DNA from: Formivibrio sp.
GTDB lineage: Bacteria; Pseudomonadota; Gammaproteobacteria; Burkholderiales; Chitinibacteraceae
Direction: 5' to 3'
Length of the DNA stretch: 33,105 bases
Assembly: GCA_031291275.1 (NCBI GenBank)
Contig: JARLJJ010000399.1
Span: forward strand, 1-33,105
The position numbers and the translations under genes were made by a program. The notes beneath the pieces are model-generated. The model had not been told where the DNA came from and did not search any database. It was given only the letters and a program-made list of their open reading frames with translations. Shown piece by piece: positions 1 through 7,135 of the stretch (its first letter is position 1; the number at the start of each line of letters is the position of its first letter).

Positions 1-402
1 GGATGCCAGTAAATCGGAGGCGAAGGGTGGGTCGAGGAAGACGACATCGAAACGTTCCGGGGTGCTGTCCAGAAAACGCATGCCGTCGCTCCAGACGATT
101 TCCAGGTTGCGGGCATCCAGTGTGGACTGGTTGCTACGCAGCGCGTCCAGTGCCGGTTTGGCCGTTTCAACGGCCACAACTTTACTGGCATTGCGTGAGG
201 CAGCTTCAAAGGCCAGCGCGCCGCTGCCGCTAAAAAGATCCAGGCAGGTCAATCCGGTGCAATCCTGGCCCAGCCAGTTGAACAGTGTTTCTCGCACCCG
301 ATCCGGGGTCGGACGCAGGCCTTCAATCTGCGGAAAACGCAACATACGGCGCTTCCAATTCCCTCCAATAATACGAACCTGATTCTTGTACTGTGCTGAC
401 AT
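1..402 (-). CDS. rsmD: 16S rRNA (guanine966-N2)-methyltransferase RsmD, 3' part cut by window edge
   Basis: On the minus strand an open frame runs from an ATG at 402 to the window edge (134 codons, no stop reached). Its translation begins MSAQYKNQVRIIGG and includes LDLFSGSGALAFEA, a SAM-binding motif I, and VVFLDPPF, the DPPF active-site motif of N2-guanine methyltransferases. The family methylates G966 of 16S rRNA in the 30S subunit. A GGAGCGGG stretch just upstream of the ATG is a plausible ribosome-binding site. The gene faces away from ftsY, and rsmD beside ftsY-ftsE-ftsX-rpoH is a conserved proteobacterial arrangement. The C-terminal part lies outside the window, so completeness cannot be judged. 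Confidence 0.93.
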   Translation of the reverse strand, partial: MSAQYKNQVRIIGGNWKRRMLRFPQIEGLRPTPDRVRETLFNWLGQDCTGLTCLDLFSGSGALAFEAASRNASKVVAVETAKPALDALRSNQSTLDARNLEIVWSDGMRFLDSTPERFDVVFLDPPFASDLLAS

Positions 403-411
403 GCCCGCTCC

Positions 412-445
412 GCGCTAAAATCACTTAATCCCGTTATTTTAGCGC
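412..445. promoter_or_regulatory. 10-bp perfect inverted repeat between rsmD and ftsY
   Basis: GCGCTAAAAT (412-421) and ATTTTAGCGC (436-445) are perfect inverted arms around a 14-nt spacer. They lie in the 65-bp gap between the divergent rsmD and ftsY starts. Each arm carries a TAAAAT hexamer reading outward or inward, so the repeat may hold -10 elements for both genes. On the minus strand TTGAAA (466-461) lies 19 bp upstream of TAAAAT (441-436), a plausible rsmD promoter. The plus-strand -35 is not evident. It could instead be an operator or a hairpin. The function is inferred. Confidence 0.45.
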
Positions 446-467
446 CTGCGCGCTGGAACCTTTCAAG

Positions 468-1463
468 ATGTTCAATTTGTTTCGCAAGAAGCCCGAAGAA
501 AAGCCCATTGTGGCGGAGACAGAACAGCCGGCTGCAATACCTGAAACCACCCCTGCGTTAAGCTGGGCTCAACGACTGAAGGCCAGTCTTGCCAAGACGA
601 GGGACAAGCTGGGCAAGAACCTTGCAGGCCTGTTTGGCGGCGGTCAGATTGATGACGCCCTGTACGAAGAACTGGAAACCGTGCTGCTCACCGCAGACAT
701 GGGGGTGGATGCCACGCTGCATCTGCTCAAGGATGTGCGCGAGCGCGTCTCGCTTGGCGGTCTGAAGGATGCTTCCGAGCTGCGCGGTGCATTGCGCAGT
801 GCGTTGATTGATTTGCTTGCGCCGCTGGAAGTGCCGCTGGATATTTCTGGCCACCATCCGTTTATCCTGATGGTGGCTGGCGTGAATGGGGCCGGTAAAA
901 CAACCAGCATCGGCAAACTGGCAAAGTATTTCCAGAGTCAGGGCAAGAGTGTGTTGCTGGCGGCTGGTGATACTTTTCGTGCAGCGGCGCGTGAACAATT
1001 GGTGGTCTGGGGCGAGCGCAACGGCGTGCAGGTGATCGCGCAGGAATCCGGCGATTCGGCCTCGGTAGCATTCGATGCCGTGAATGCGGCCAAGGCGCGT
1101 GGCGTGGATGTGGTGATTGTCGACACCGCCGGGCGCTTGCCGACACAATTGAACCTGATGGAAGAGATTCGCAAGGTAAAGCGGGTGGTACAAAAGGCTG
1201 AGCCGACGGGGCCGCATGAAATCATGCTGGTGCTTGATGCCAATACTGGCCAGAATGCACTGGCGCAGGTCAAAGCCTTTGACGATGCATTGGGTTTGAC
1301 CGGTTTGATTCTGACTAAGCTGGATGGCACGGCCAAGGGCGGGACGATAGCCGCTATCGCCAAACAACGTCCGGTATCTTTGCGGTTCATCGGTATCGGT
1401 GAAAGTATTGATGATCTGCGCCCATTTAGTGCCACGGAATATGTAGAGGCCTTGTTCGAATGA
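468..1463 (+). CDS. ftsY: Signal recognition particle receptor FtsY
   Basis: This 331-aa SRP-type GTPase is the membrane-docking receptor for SRP-ribosome complexes and works with Ffh during co-translational insertion of membrane proteins. The N-terminal A region is short and only mildly acidic (about residues 1-35), which makes the protein much shorter than the 497-aa E. coli form. The N domain follows, then the G domain: P-loop GVNGAGKTT (138-146), DTAGR (219-223), TKLDG (283-287) and the closing GIGE (309-312). The start ATG follows a weak GGAACC site. The stop overlaps the next gene (GNAT) by 4 nt (ATGA), so the two are probably translationally coupled. The identification is secure. Confidence 0.97.
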   Translation: MFNLFRKKPEEKPIVAETEQPAAIPETTPALSWAQRLKASLAKTRDKLGKNLAGLFGGGQIDDALYEELETVLLTADMGVDATLHLLKDVRERVSLGGLKDASELRGALRSALIDLLAPLEVPLDISGHHPFILMVAGVNGAGKTTSIGKLAKYFQSQGKSVLLAAGDTFRAAAREQLVVWGERNGVQVIAQESGDSASVAFDAVNAAKARGVDVVIVDTAGRLPTQLNLMEEIRKVKRVVQKAEPTGPHEIMLVLDANTGQNALAQVKAFDDALGLTGLILTKLDGTAKGGTIAAIAKQRPVSLRFIGIGESIDDLRPFSATEYVEALFE

Positions 1464-2020
1464 ATACCTTGCCCACTTTATTGACACAAAATCTTGTCCT
1501 GCGTCCCTTGCGTGCGGACGATGTTGCCCAGGTTGCCTTGCTGGCTGGTAACCTGAACGTGGCGCGAAATACCCGTCGCATCCCGCATCCGTACAGCGAA
1601 GAGATGGCTAAAACATTCATTGCCGATCAACGCAGTGCTTTCAACAAGGGGCAGGAGTGGACTTGGGCCGTTTGCTTGAAGGATGGCTTGACGCTGGTCG
1701 GTTGCGCCGGAGTGTTGTTCGAAGATGAGATGAGCGCCGAGCTGGGCTATTGGCTGGGCGAACCGTATTGGGGAAAGGGCTATGCTTCCGAGGCCGGGCG
1801 TGCGGTGATCGATCACGTGTTCAATACCTGCACTCTGTGGGAGTTGAATGCGCGTCATCTGTTCACCAATCCGGCCAGCGGCCGGGTACTGACCAAGCTG
1901 GGTTTCCAGTTGGTAGGCTTTACGCGGGGGACCTGCCGCGAAGAAGGGCAGGAAATCGTGCAGCACCGGCTGTTGCATGCCGCCTGGGTGGCGCGTCCTG
2001 ATCGCGCCAGCTTTGCTTGA
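1460..2020 (+). CDS. GNAT-family N-acetyltransferase (RimJ/RimL-like)
   Basis: This 186-aa protein has the layout of RimJ/RimL-type GNAT acetyltransferases. The opening is LVLRPLRADD, the central beta-strand region is ELGYWLGEPYWGKGYASEA with the acetyl-CoA pyrophosphate loop WGKGYA at about 104-109, and there is a late NPASGRVLTKLGF segment. Such enzymes transfer acetyl groups from acetyl-CoA to protein N-termini, antibiotics or small amines; the substrate here is unknown. It starts inside the ftsY stop (4-nt overlap) and lies 45 nt before ftsE, splitting the usual ftsY-ftsE-ftsX order. Position alone does not prove a role in division or secretion. Family assignment is firm, specific function is not. 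Confidence 0.9.
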   Translation: MNTLPTLLTQNLVLRPLRADDVAQVALLAGNLNVARNTRRIPHPYSEEMAKTFIADQRSAFNKGQEWTWAVCLKDGLTLVGCAGVLFEDEMSAELGYWLGEPYWGKGYASEAGRAVIDHVFNTCTLWELNARHLFTNPASGRVLTKLGFQLVGFTRGTCREEGQEIVQHRLLHAAWVARPDRASFA

Positions 2021-2065
2021 TTTGCGCTGTATTCGCCAGTTGGATTGCCTAAAAAGAGACCGTAA

Positions 2066-2719
2066 ATGATCCAGTTCCAGCAAGTATCCAAGCGTTATCG
2101 GGGTGGATTTGATGCGCTGAAAAATCTGTCATTCGAGATACAAACCGGAGAACTGGTCTTTCTTGCCGGGCACTCGGGTGCAGGCAAGTCCACAATTCTC
2201 AAGCTCGTCGCCGGCATTGAACGCCCCACGGGCGGCGCGGTTCTCGTCAACGGGCAGAATGTTGGCAGCATGCGCCGCGCATCGATTCCGTTTGTGCGTC
2301 GGCATATCGGGTTGATTTTCCAGGACCATAAAATCCTGTTTGACCGCAGCGTCTACGACAATGTGCGTCTGCCGCTCGATATCATCGGCTTTGAAAACCA
2401 TGATGCGCGCCGGCGCGTATTGGCTGCGCTGGATAAGGTGGGGCTTGCCGGCAAGGAAAAACTGAATCCGATTGCCCTGTCCGGCGGTGAGCAGCAGCGC
2501 CTGTGCATTGCCCGGGCCGTGGTGCATCGCCCGGCCTTTCTGCTGGCGGATGAACCCACTGCCAACCTGGATCGCGATTATGCGCACGATATTCTCGAGT
2601 TGTTCAAATCCTTCCATCAAGTCGGCGTGACATTAGTGATTTCCGCGCATGATGAAACCCTGATGGCTGATTATGGCCGCCGCATCCTGCGCCTGAAAAA
2701 CGGCCAGTTCACCGCCTAA
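2066..2719 (+). CDS. ftsE: Cell division ATP-binding protein FtsE
   Basis: This 217-aa ABC ATPase is the cytoplasmic partner of FtsX. In model bacteria FtsEX couples ATP hydrolysis at the septum to activation of peptidoglycan hydrolases through EnvC or similar proteins. Visible motifs are Walker A GHSGAGKST (35-43), Q-loop FQDH (85-88), signature LSGGEQQR (138-145) and Walker B FLLADEP (158-164). The length fits FtsE (222 aa in E. coli). The gene stops 9 nt before ftsX, so the two form a tight pair. An EnvC-type protein, the expected downstream effector, is encoded at 18022-19317. Confidence 0.97.
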   Translation: MIQFQQVSKRYRGGFDALKNLSFEIQTGELVFLAGHSGAGKSTILKLVAGIERPTGGAVLVNGQNVGSMRRASIPFVRRHIGLIFQDHKILFDRSVYDNVRLPLDIIGFENHDARRRVLAALDKVGLAGKEKLNPIALSGGEQQRLCIARAVVHRPAFLLADEPTANLDRDYAHDILELFKSFHQVGVTLVISAHDETLMADYGRRILRLKNGQFTA

Positions 2720-2728
2720 GGAATCGCG

Positions 2729-3631
2729 ATGAAGAACGAATTCCGTCAGCACTGGTATGCCTTCAAGAGAACCTTGGCAGGCATGTTGCGTCATCCCCTG
2801 ACCAGTTTATTGAATCTGTTGGTGATCGCCATTGCAACTGCGTTTCCCCTGGCATTGTGGCTGGTCGTGGCGAGTTTGGGAGACGTGGCCGGACATCTGC
2901 CGGTGGAGCCGCAGGTGACGGTCTTTCTGCGTGCCAGCGTGACGCCAGGGGAAATCCAGGCTTTGCGCGCACTGGAGCATAGCGATGCACGGATTGCCAA
3001 GCATCGCTATGTGCCCAAGGAGGAGGCGTTGAAAGAGATGCAACAATCTTCCGGGTTTGGCGATTTGCTGGCCGGCTTGCCAGATAATCCGCTGCCGGAT
3101 GCGATCATCTTTACGGCCAAGGAGAATCGAGCCGACCAGCTTGAAGCGCTGCAAAAGGAACTCACAGCCAAGCCGGGCGTAGAGGAGGTGCAGCTGGATT
3201 CGGCATGGGCGCGTCGTCTGGAGCGATTGATATCCTTGGGTCGGGCCGTATTTCAGGCAGTCGTGGTACTGCTTGCTACCGCGCTGGTGCTGATTACGGG
3301 CAATACCATACGCATGCAGATTTTGACGCGGCAGGAAGAAATTGAGGTCGCCAAGCTGATCGGTGCTACGGATAGCTTTATTCGGCGTCCATTCATTCAT
3401 TTTGCCGCGGCACAAGGGTTGTTGGGTGGGGCGCTTGCCTGTGCCATCGTCTGGTTGGCGCTACGTTGGCTCAATCCCGCGGTGCGCGATTTGGCCCAGG
3501 CTTACGGGCAGCAATTCGAGTTGCAGTCTCCCGGGTTGATGAGTCTTGGCGTGATTTGTGCCGCGACAATGTGCCTCTGCCTTGTGGGTTCTTGGATCGC
3601 CGTTTGGCGACATCTACGCCAACATCAATGA
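2729..3631 (+). CDS. ftsX: Cell division membrane protein FtsX
   Basis: This 300-aa protein has the FtsX topology. A cytoplasmic N-terminus precedes a first membrane segment at about 25-50 (LLNLLVIAIATAFPLALWLV). A large periplasmic domain follows (about 55-165), then three further membrane segments near 170-195, 220-245 and 268-292. The periplasmic domain is the part that recruits EnvC in E. coli. The sequence ARRLERLISLGR just before TM2 is typical. An AAGGAATCGCG stretch precedes the ATG. It directly follows ftsE and is the last gene before the rpoH promoter region. No truncation or frameshift is evident. Confidence 0.95.
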   Translation: MKNEFRQHWYAFKRTLAGMLRHPLTSLLNLLVIAIATAFPLALWLVVASLGDVAGHLPVEPQVTVFLRASVTPGEIQALRALEHSDARIAKHRYVPKEEALKEMQQSSGFGDLLAGLPDNPLPDAIIFTAKENRADQLEALQKELTAKPGVEEVQLDSAWARRLERLISLGRAVFQAVVVLLATALVLITGNTIRMQILTRQEEIEVAKLIGATDSFIRRPFIHFAAAQGLLGGALACAIVWLALRWLNPAVRDLAQAYGQQFELQSPGLMSLGVICAATMCLCLVGSWIAVWRHLRQHQ

Positions 3632-3788
3632 AGCGAACAAACTTGGGCGTGATTGTAATAGCTTGTTTTATACAGTATTGATGTTGCTGTGAGAGATTAA
3701 TAGGGCGGGGCTATCGGATGCATTGGAATAATTACCGTGCAATCCGAATGGTCCTGTGCTGGAATGCAAGCATGAACTTTCTCCATTT

Positions 3789-3815
3789 TTAGCACTCTCA
3801 TTCGTCGAGTGATAA
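3789..3815 (+). promoter_or_regulatory. CIRCE element (HrcA operator) upstream of rpoH
   Basis: TTAGCACTC (3789-3797), a spacer of exactly 9 nt, then GAGTGATAA (3807-3815). The CIRCE consensus recognised by the HrcA repressor is TTAGCACTC-N9-GAGTGCTAA, so 17 of 18 consensus bases match, with one C-to-A change in the right arm. It lies about 50 bp upstream of the rpoH start codon and overlaps the probable promoter. HrcA itself is not encoded in this window. Confidence 0.85.
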
Positions 3816-3818
3816 AAT
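3789..3818 (+). promoter_or_regulatory. Probable sigma-70 promoter of rpoH, embedded in the CIRCE element
   Basis: TTAGCA (3789-3794, four of six matches to TTGACA) and TAAAAT (3813-3818) are separated by 18 bp. The -10 is preceded by TGA (3810-3812), giving an extended -10. The -35 falls in the left CIRCE arm and the -10 in the right arm, so HrcA binding would block RNA polymerase. Transcription would start near 3825, leaving a leader of about 40 nt. The transcription start is inferred. Confidence 0.6.
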
Positions 3819-3822
3819 GGGA

Positions 3823-3842
3823 CGGCCGGAAAGCTCCGGCCG
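3823..3842 (+). other. GC-rich 5'-leader hairpin of rpoH mRNA
   Basis: CGGCCGGA (3823-3830) and TCCGGCCG (3835-3842) form a perfect 8-bp stem with an AAGC loop. It would sit at or very near the 5' end of the rpoH transcript, upstream of the AGGAG ribosome-binding site at about 3851-3855. It does not include the ribosome-binding site, so a 5'-end stabiliser is more likely than a simple thermometer. It could also be part of a larger fold with the coding region. Confidence 0.5.
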
Positions 3843-3864
3843 CATGTTTGAGGAGATCTGAATA

Positions 3865-4725
3865 ATGGGAACCGCGCTCACTTTACCCGTACTGTCCGGT
3901 GGCGACAGCATCGAGAGTTATATCCAGCGCGTCAATGCCATTCCGATGCTCACTGCTGAGGAAGAAAAAGAACTTGCCGAGCGCCTGCAAAACGATGGTG
4001 ATCTTGATGCTGCGCGCCAATTGGTTCTTTCGCATCTGCGTGTTGTTGCTTCCATTGCCCGTGGCTATTCCGGTTATGGCTTGCCGCACGCGGATCTGAT
4101 TCAGGAAGGCAATATCGGTTTGATGAAAGCGGTAAAGCGCTTTGAACCGGATCGTGGTGTGCGCCTGTTCTCCTTTGCCGTGCACTGGATCAAGGCAGAA
4201 ATCCACGAATATATTTTGCGTAACTGGCGGCTTGTGCGCGTGGCGACAACCAAGGCCCAGCGCAAGCTCTTCTTCAATCTGCGTTCAATGAAAACCGGTT
4301 TTGCCGCGCTGACTCACAAGGAGGCGCAGCGTATCGCCGATGTTCTGGGGGTTAAACCAGAAGAAGTACTGGAAATGGAAGTGCGCATGAGTGGTCAGGA
4401 TGTCGCGTTGTTGGCCGATGACAATGATGACGATGCGCATCAATCCCCGATTGACTGGCTGGCCGATCATGACAATGAACCGACACAAACGTTGCAGCGT
4501 CGTGCGTTTGACCGGCTGCAGTCCGATGGTTTGCTGGAAGCGCTGGAAAGCCTGGATGAGCGCAGCCGCCGAATCGTGGAAACACGTTGGCTGGCAGATG
4601 AAGGCGAAGGACTGACGCTGCATGATCTGGCTGCTGAATATAATGTTTCTGCAGAACGTATCCGCCAGATCGAAGTGAAGGCCTTGCAGAAAATGAAGCA
4701 AGCGCTGCTACCCGCAATGGCTTGA
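3865..4725 (+). CDS. rpoH: RNA polymerase heat-shock sigma factor RpoH (sigma-32)
   Basis: This 286-aa sigma-70-family protein directs RNA polymerase to heat-shock genes. Region 2 is complete (RGYSGYGLPHADLIQEG followed by FSFAVHWIKAEIHEYILRN). The RpoH-specific box QRKLFFNLR is at 132-140. Region 4 ends with the helix-turn-helix around ERIRQIEVKALQKMK. The ATG is preceded by GAGGAGATCTGAATA, a strong site. It follows ftsX by 233 nt with its own promoter, so it is probably an independent unit under HrcA control through the CIRCE element, as well as any post-translational control known for the family. A terminator follows. Identification is very secure because of the RpoH box. Confidence 0.98.
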   Translation: MGTALTLPVLSGGDSIESYIQRVNAIPMLTAEEEKELAERLQNDGDLDAARQLVLSHLRVVASIARGYSGYGLPHADLIQEGNIGLMKAVKRFEPDRGVRLFSFAVHWIKAEIHEYILRNWRLVRVATTKAQRKLFFNLRSMKTGFAALTHKEAQRIADVLGVKPEEVLEMEVRMSGQDVALLADDNDDDAHQSPIDWLADHDNEPTQTLQRRAFDRLQSDGLLEALESLDERSRRIVETRWLADEGEGLTLHDLAAEYNVSAERIRQIEVKALQKMKQALLPAMA

Positions 4726-4760
4726 AACAGGTAATACACACGCATCATCTTGCATACAAA

Positions 4761-4790
4761 GACGGCGGGCCCATGAGCCCGCCGTTGTTA
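4761..4790. terminator. Bidirectional terminator between rpoH and cca
   Basis: ACGGCGGGC (4762-4770) and GCCCGCCGT (4777-4785) form a 9-bp GC-rich stem with a 6-nt loop, followed by TGTTATATTT. It lies between the convergent rpoH and cca genes. On the opposite strand the stem is followed by TTTGTATG, so it may serve both genes. Confidence 0.8.
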
Positions 4791-4804
4791 TATTTGCCGC
4801 AGGA

Positions 4805-6019
4805 TTAAACGGTGGCTCGGGCGTGGCGCACCGCTTCTACGCGGGCCAGGCGAACCGTATCAGCAATTTGCGCCTTATCCACACAGTTGCGGGCAATAGC
4901 CCCGGCATCAATATGATTGGCAGCGGATAACATGTGTTGCAAATAGGCGGCCTGCGGATACTGCGCATCGGCAAATCCGGCACGGCCTTGCGCATCCGAG
5001 CGGCAAACCTCAAGCAGCAGCGCAAAGCGTTCTGGCCGGCGCAAGGCGTCACAGCGCAGGAATAAGTCGACTAGGGTCTCAGGACGCAGCTCGCGTGCAC
5101 GGTGAGCCAGGATATGTTCTCGACAGGCCATCAACGCCAGTTCACGGCAATCCGCCGATGCCCGTAGTCGCTCGCACAAGTTTTCTATGGGGTCGTGTCC
5201 GCGTTTATCGTGCCCGATATGACGTGGTAACTGGTCGGTTGGCGTGAGTGCCTTGCCTAGATCGTGGCATAGCGCAGCAAAGCGTGCAGGCAAGGGTAGA
5301 TCCAATTTGGCCGAGGCATCGAGCACCAGCAGTGTATGGGTGCCGCTGTCCCCTTCCGGATGATAATCAAGGCGTTCGGGCACGCCGAACAGTGCATCGA
5401 TTTCCGGAGCGATGCGTGCCAATGCGCCACATTTGCGCAGCACTTCAAACATGCGCGAAGGCGCAGCCTCCATCAGGCCCCGGCTAAGCTCCTGCCAGAC
5501 GCGCTCAGGCACCAGATGGTCAACTTCGTTGTTGGCAACCATGTCGCGCATCAGAGTCAATGTTTCCGGAGCAATGGCAAAGCCGAAGCGGGCGGCGAAA
5601 CGCGCCAGGCGCAGAATGCGTACCGGGTCTTCGCTGAAAGCGGGGGAGACGTGACGAAATATTCTGGCTGCGAGATCTGCACGACCATTGAACGGATCAA
5701 TCAGTCGTCCATTTTCATCCTCGGCCATGGCGTTGATGGTCAGGTCTCGACGCAGTAAATCTTCTTCCAGCGTGACTTCCGGACTGGCATGCACTACAAA
5801 TCCTTTGTAGCCCGGCGCGGATTTGCGTTCTGTGCGTGCAAGGGCATATTCCTCTTTGGTTCTGGGATGCAAAAATACTGGGAAATCTTTCCCAACAGGA
5901 AGAAAGCCGGCGGCCAGCATGTCATTGACGCATGCGCCAACCACCACCCAGTCGGTATCCTGTACCGGTAACCCGAGTAACTTGTCGCGCACTGCACCGC
6001 CGACGCGATATATTTGCAT
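4805..6019 (-). CDS. cca: Multifunctional CCA protein (tRNA nucleotidyltransferase with HD domain)
   Basis: This 404-aa protein adds or repairs the 3'-CCA of tRNA. The nucleotidyltransferase head shows GGAVRD (7-12) and the metal-binding pair in DTDWVVVG (D21, D23). RRDLTINAMA (90-99) and the RILRLARFAARFGF neck follow. The C-terminal half carries an HD phosphohydrolase motif, CHDLGKA (H252, D253), plus RGHD, as in the gammaproteobacterial bifunctional Cca (412 aa in E. coli), which also has phosphatase and phosphodiesterase activities. AAGGAAAG precedes the ATG. It is divergent from cysK and convergent with rpoH. The protein appears complete. Confidence 0.96.
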   Translation of the reverse strand: MQIYRVGGAVRDKLLGLPVQDTDWVVVGACVNDMLAAGFLPVGKDFPVFLHPRTKEEYALARTERKSAPGYKGFVVHASPEVTLEEDLLRRDLTINAMAEDENGRLIDPFNGRADLAARIFRHVSPAFSEDPVRILRLARFAARFGFAIAPETLTLMRDMVANNEVDHLVPERVWQELSRGLMEAAPSRMFEVLRKCGALARIAPEIDALFGVPERLDYHPEGDSGTHTLLVLDASAKLDLPLPARFAALCHDLGKALTPTDQLPRHIGHDKRGHDPIENLCERLRASADCRELALMACREHILAHRARELRPETLVDLFLRCDALRRPERFALLLEVCRSDAQGRAGFADAQYPQAAYLQHMLSAANHIDAGAIARNCVDKAQIADTVRLARVEAVRHARATV

Positions 6020-6046
6020 CGATCTTTCCTTAGTTGTAAATGTAAT

Positions 6047-6076
6047 TTATTTATTTGCCGTTATAACCGATAGAAT
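6047..6076 (+). promoter_or_regulatory. Possible cysK promoter
   Basis: TAGAAT (6071-6076) is a good -10 hexamer 35 nt upstream of the cysK ATG, in an A+T-rich gap between the divergent cca and cysK. The best -35 at usual spacing is TTATTT (6047-6052), which is weak. No CysB site can be recognised by eye. Confidence 0.3.
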
Positions 6077-6111
6077 CATGCCATACCCTCATTCACCACA
6101 AGGATGCTGCC

Positions 6112-7044
6112 ATGAAAATTGCCAATAATGTTACCGAACTCATCGGCAATACGCCGTTGGTTCGTCTGAATCGTATTACCGAAGGCGTAGGTGCCACTAT
6201 CGTGGCCAAGCTGGAGTATTTTAATCCTTCGCATAGCGTCAAAGATCGTATTGCCTTTGCCATGATCGATGCCGCGGAACAAGCTGGGTTGATCAACAAG
6301 GATACGGTGATTGTTGAGCCTACTTCCGGTAATACGGGTATTGGTTTGGCCATGGTCTGCGCGGCGCGCGGCTACAAGCTGATTCTGACCATGCCTGAGA
6401 CTATGTCGAAAGAGCGTCGTGCATTGTTGCGTGGTTATGGCGCAGAACTGATCCTGACACCGGGCCCGGATGGTATGGGTGGAGCCATTGCCAAGGCCAA
6501 GGAACTGGTCGAGGCAAACACCAATTATTTCTTGCCACAACAATTTGAAAATCCAGCCAATCCGGAAATTCACCGCCGAACAACGGCCGAAGAATTATGG
6601 CGGGATACCGATGGTCAGGTCGATATCATTGTTGCTGGCGTGGGTACGGGCGGCACAATTACCGGAATTGCCGAGGTGATCAAAGCGCGCAAGCCCTCTT
6701 TCAAAGCGGTTGCCGTTGAGCCGGATGCCAGCGCAGTCCTTTCTGGAGGCCCCAAAGGCCCGCACCCGATTCAGGGGATTGGTGCCGGCTTTATCCCTGC
6801 CGTGTTGAATACGGCCATTTACGACGAAGTGATCCGGGTCAAGAACGATGATGCTTTCGCGATGGCGCGTGCGTTGGCAACTCAAGAGGGGATTCTGGCC
6901 GGAATTTCCTCTGGCGCAGCCACTTGGGCGGCGCTTGAACTCGCCAAGCGTCCTGAAAATGCCGGGAAACTGATTGCGGTAATCATCCCCTCGTTTGGGG
7001 AGCGCTATCTGTCGACCAAACTGTTCGAGGGCTTGTTGGACTGA
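6112..7044 (+). CDS. cysK: Cysteine synthase A (O-acetylserine sulfhydrylase)
   Basis: This 310-aa pyridoxal-phosphate enzyme makes cysteine from O-acetylserine and sulfide in the cytoplasm. The PLP lysine is K44 in NPSHSVKDR. The substrate loop PTSGNTG is at 70-76, [10 protein letters not shown] forms the phosphate-binding loop, and GISSGAA and [10 protein letters not shown] complete the family pattern. The match to CysK is closer than to CysM: PETMS after the substrate loop and [13 protein letters not shown] near the C-terminal third. AAGGATGCTGCC precedes the ATG. It is transcribed alone, divergent from cca and convergent with the fimV-like gene, with a hairpin after the stop. Confidence 0.95.
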   Translation: MKIANNVTELIGNTPLVRLNRITEGVGATIVAKLEYFNPSHSVKDRIAFAMIDAAEQAGLINKDTVIVEPTSGNTGIGLAMVCAARGYKLILTMPETMSKERRALLRGYGAELILTPGPDGMGGAIAKAKELVEANTNYFLPQQFENPANPEIHRRTTAEELWRDTDGQVDIIVAGVGTGGTITGIAEVIKARKPSFKAVAVEPDASAVLSGGPKGPHPIQGIGAGFIPAVLNTAIYDEVIRVKNDDAFAMARALATQEGILAGISSGAATWAALELAKRPENAGKLIAVIIPSFGERYLSTKLFEGLLD

Positions 7045-7088
7045 CACGGACTCAGTTGACCAGGGTAATGGACGGCATTTTTTAACAA

Positions 7089-7118
7089 GACGGGTGGTCA
7101 TTGAGCGAATCACCCGTC
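7089..7118. terminator. Hairpin between convergent cysK and fimV-like gene
   Basis: GACGGGTG (7089-7096) and CACCCGTC (7111-7118) form an 8-bp stem with a 14-nt loop. It is followed by ATTCCTT on the plus strand and TTGTTAAAAAA on the minus strand. The T-tract is poor, so termination strength is uncertain. Its position between two convergent stops supports the role. Confidence 0.5.
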
Positions 7119-7135
7119 ATTCCTTGGTAAAACGC

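Noticed and set aside
558..1487. 309-codon open frame on the minus strand across ftsY
   Set aside because: It is antisense to an unmistakable ftsY, has no recognisable motif and no ribosome-binding site; long antisense frames are common in GC-rich codon patterns.
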